DNA from: Acholeplasmatales bacterium Tener_01
GTDB taxonomy: Bacteria; Bacillota_I; Bacilli_A; ML615J-28; CAG-698
NCBI GenBank assembly: GCA_001604495.1
Contig: LVBR01000122.1
Location: 1 to 5,371, forward strand
DNA: 5,371 nt
Direction: 5' to 3'
Made by a program: the position numbers and the translations under genes. The notes beneath the pieces were generated by a model, which had not been told where the DNA came from, searched no databases, and was given only the letters and a program-made list of their open reading frames with translations. Numbering within the stretch: the first letter of the stretch is position 1; every line of letters starts with the position of its first letter. Shown piece after piece: positions 4,641 through 5,371 of this stretch.

Positions 4641-5371
4641 TTTTGTAAATTACCTCATCTTTTAAATTTTCATTGAATTTCTTTGCTCTAATAGCAATTA
4701 TTTCTTCTTTATAAGGTGGATATGAATCCTTTTCTCCTTTTACATAAGGAGTTTCTAAAATCTTTGGAATCCCCTCAAATCTTTCATCATAAATAAACTT
4801 AATTAAAGTATCAAATCCAATTGTTCCAAAACCAATATTACTGTGACGGTCTTTATGACTGCCACGTTCATTCATAGAATCATTGATATGGAAAGCTTTA
4901 ATCTTATCAAGACCAATTATTCTATCAAATTCGCTTATAACTCCTTCATAGTTATTAACTAAATCATATCCAGCATCATTAGTATGACATGTATCAAAGC
5001 ACACACCTAGTCTATCAGAATTAATCGCATTTAAAATATAAGCTATTTGACTAAATTCATAGCAACATTCGCTGCCTTTACCAGCCATTGTTTCTATTAG
5101 TATAACAGTATTATCACCTTTAGTATTATCTAAGATTTCTTTAATACTTTGAGTAATTAATTCCAATCCTTTTTCAACTCCAAGATTTAGGTGATTACCA
5201 GGATGTAAAACTAGATACTTAAGGCCAATTTTAGCCATTGTTTTAAGTTCATTAGTGATAATTCTTACTCCGAATTCATGCTTTTCACTATCAGCTTGCG
5301 CAAGATTTACAATATATGGCGCATGAACTATTACATCATCGGTACTTATATTGTTTTGACTTAAAACTTCT
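4621..5371 (-). CDS. nfo: Endonuclease IV (AP endonuclease), N-terminus beyond window edge
   Basis: The frame is open from the TAA at 4621-4623 to the right edge, giving 249 residues; roughly 40-50 N-terminal residues are missing relative to family members of about 285-300. Endonuclease IV is a three-zinc TIM-barrel enzyme that cuts DNA 5' of abasic sites in base excision repair. Counting from the first whole codon (5370-5368), the metal ligands are all present: His16 in HAPY, His56 in LHPG, Glu93 in IET, Asp126 and His129 in FDTCH, His161 in FHINDS, Asp174 and His176 in DRH, and Glu206 in LETP. An ATG at 5238 is internal: the codons before it encode VIVHAPYIVNLA, a conserved part of the active site, so translation does not start there. 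It overlaps the HMA gene by 20 bases. The promoter lies outside the window. Confidence 0.95.
   Translation of the reverse strand, partial: EVLSQNNISTDDVIVHAPYIVNLAQADSEKHEFGVRIITNELKTMAKIGLKYLVLHPGNHLNLGVEKGLELITQSIKEILDNTKGDNTVILIETMAGKGSECCYEFSQIAYILNAINSDRLGVCFDTCHTNDAGYDLVNNYEGVISEFDRIIGLDKIKAFHINDSMNERGSHKDRHSNIGFGTIGFDTLIKFIYDERFEGIPKILETPYVKGEKDSYPPYKEEIIAIRAKKFNENLKDEVIYKNEEIDY

Noticed and set aside
4621..5238. Reading nfo as a complete 205-residue protein starting at ATG 5238
   Set aside because: The frame continues upstream without a stop to the window edge, and the extra codons encode the conserved HAPY zinc-site segment of endonuclease IV, so the ATG is internal.

Overview
The window looks like a chromosomal segment from an AT-rich, low-GC Gram-positive bacterium, probably an uncultivated gut-type Bacilli/Erysipelotrichales relative. 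Supporting signs are the strong A/T bias, AAGGAG/GGAGG ribosome sites, a lipobox signal peptide, an MEP-pathway isoprenoid gene, and several TGA stop codons. The TGA stops argue for the standard bacterial code rather than the Mycoplasma/Spiroplasma code. The taxon is an inference from style, not from a marker gene.

Layout, left to right. (1) At 1-51 (minus) is the first 17 codons of a second exported protein, cut by the left edge, with its own ribosome site. (2) At 154-2352 (minus) is a large cell-surface lipoprotein: a lipobox, four bacterial Ig-like (Big_2-type) repeats, then a zinc-dependent Amidase_2/PGRP-type peptidoglycan amidase domain with an unusually large internal insertion. It ends in a clean intrinsic terminator. 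(3) At 2353-2564 is a 212-base divergent intergenic region with promoters facing both ways, and a small palindrome over the rightward -10 box. (4) At 2565-4429 (plus) is a tightly overlapping three-gene operon. It contains a stand-alone DNA-binding protein that matches only the N-terminal double helix-turn-helix part of an ISNCY-like transposase, ispG (MEP pathway, 4Fe-4S enzyme), and a TIGR04076-type small protein. It closes with a hairpin terminator that includes the last codons of the third gene. (5) At 4443-5371 (minus) are a CopZ-like HMA metal-binding protein and, upstream and overlapping it, nfo (endonuclease IV). The nfo frame stays open to the right edge, well past its first internal ATG.

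Functionally this is mostly housekeeping: isoprenoid synthesis, AP-site DNA repair, metal binding and wall remodelling. The least ordinary parts are the catalytic-core-less transposase-like protein that is the first gene of the ispG operon, and the architecture of the amidase lipoprotein. I see no CRISPR array, tRNA, rRNA or complete mobile element. I do not find convincing evidence of a wholly new system; the candidates worth following are listed as findings.
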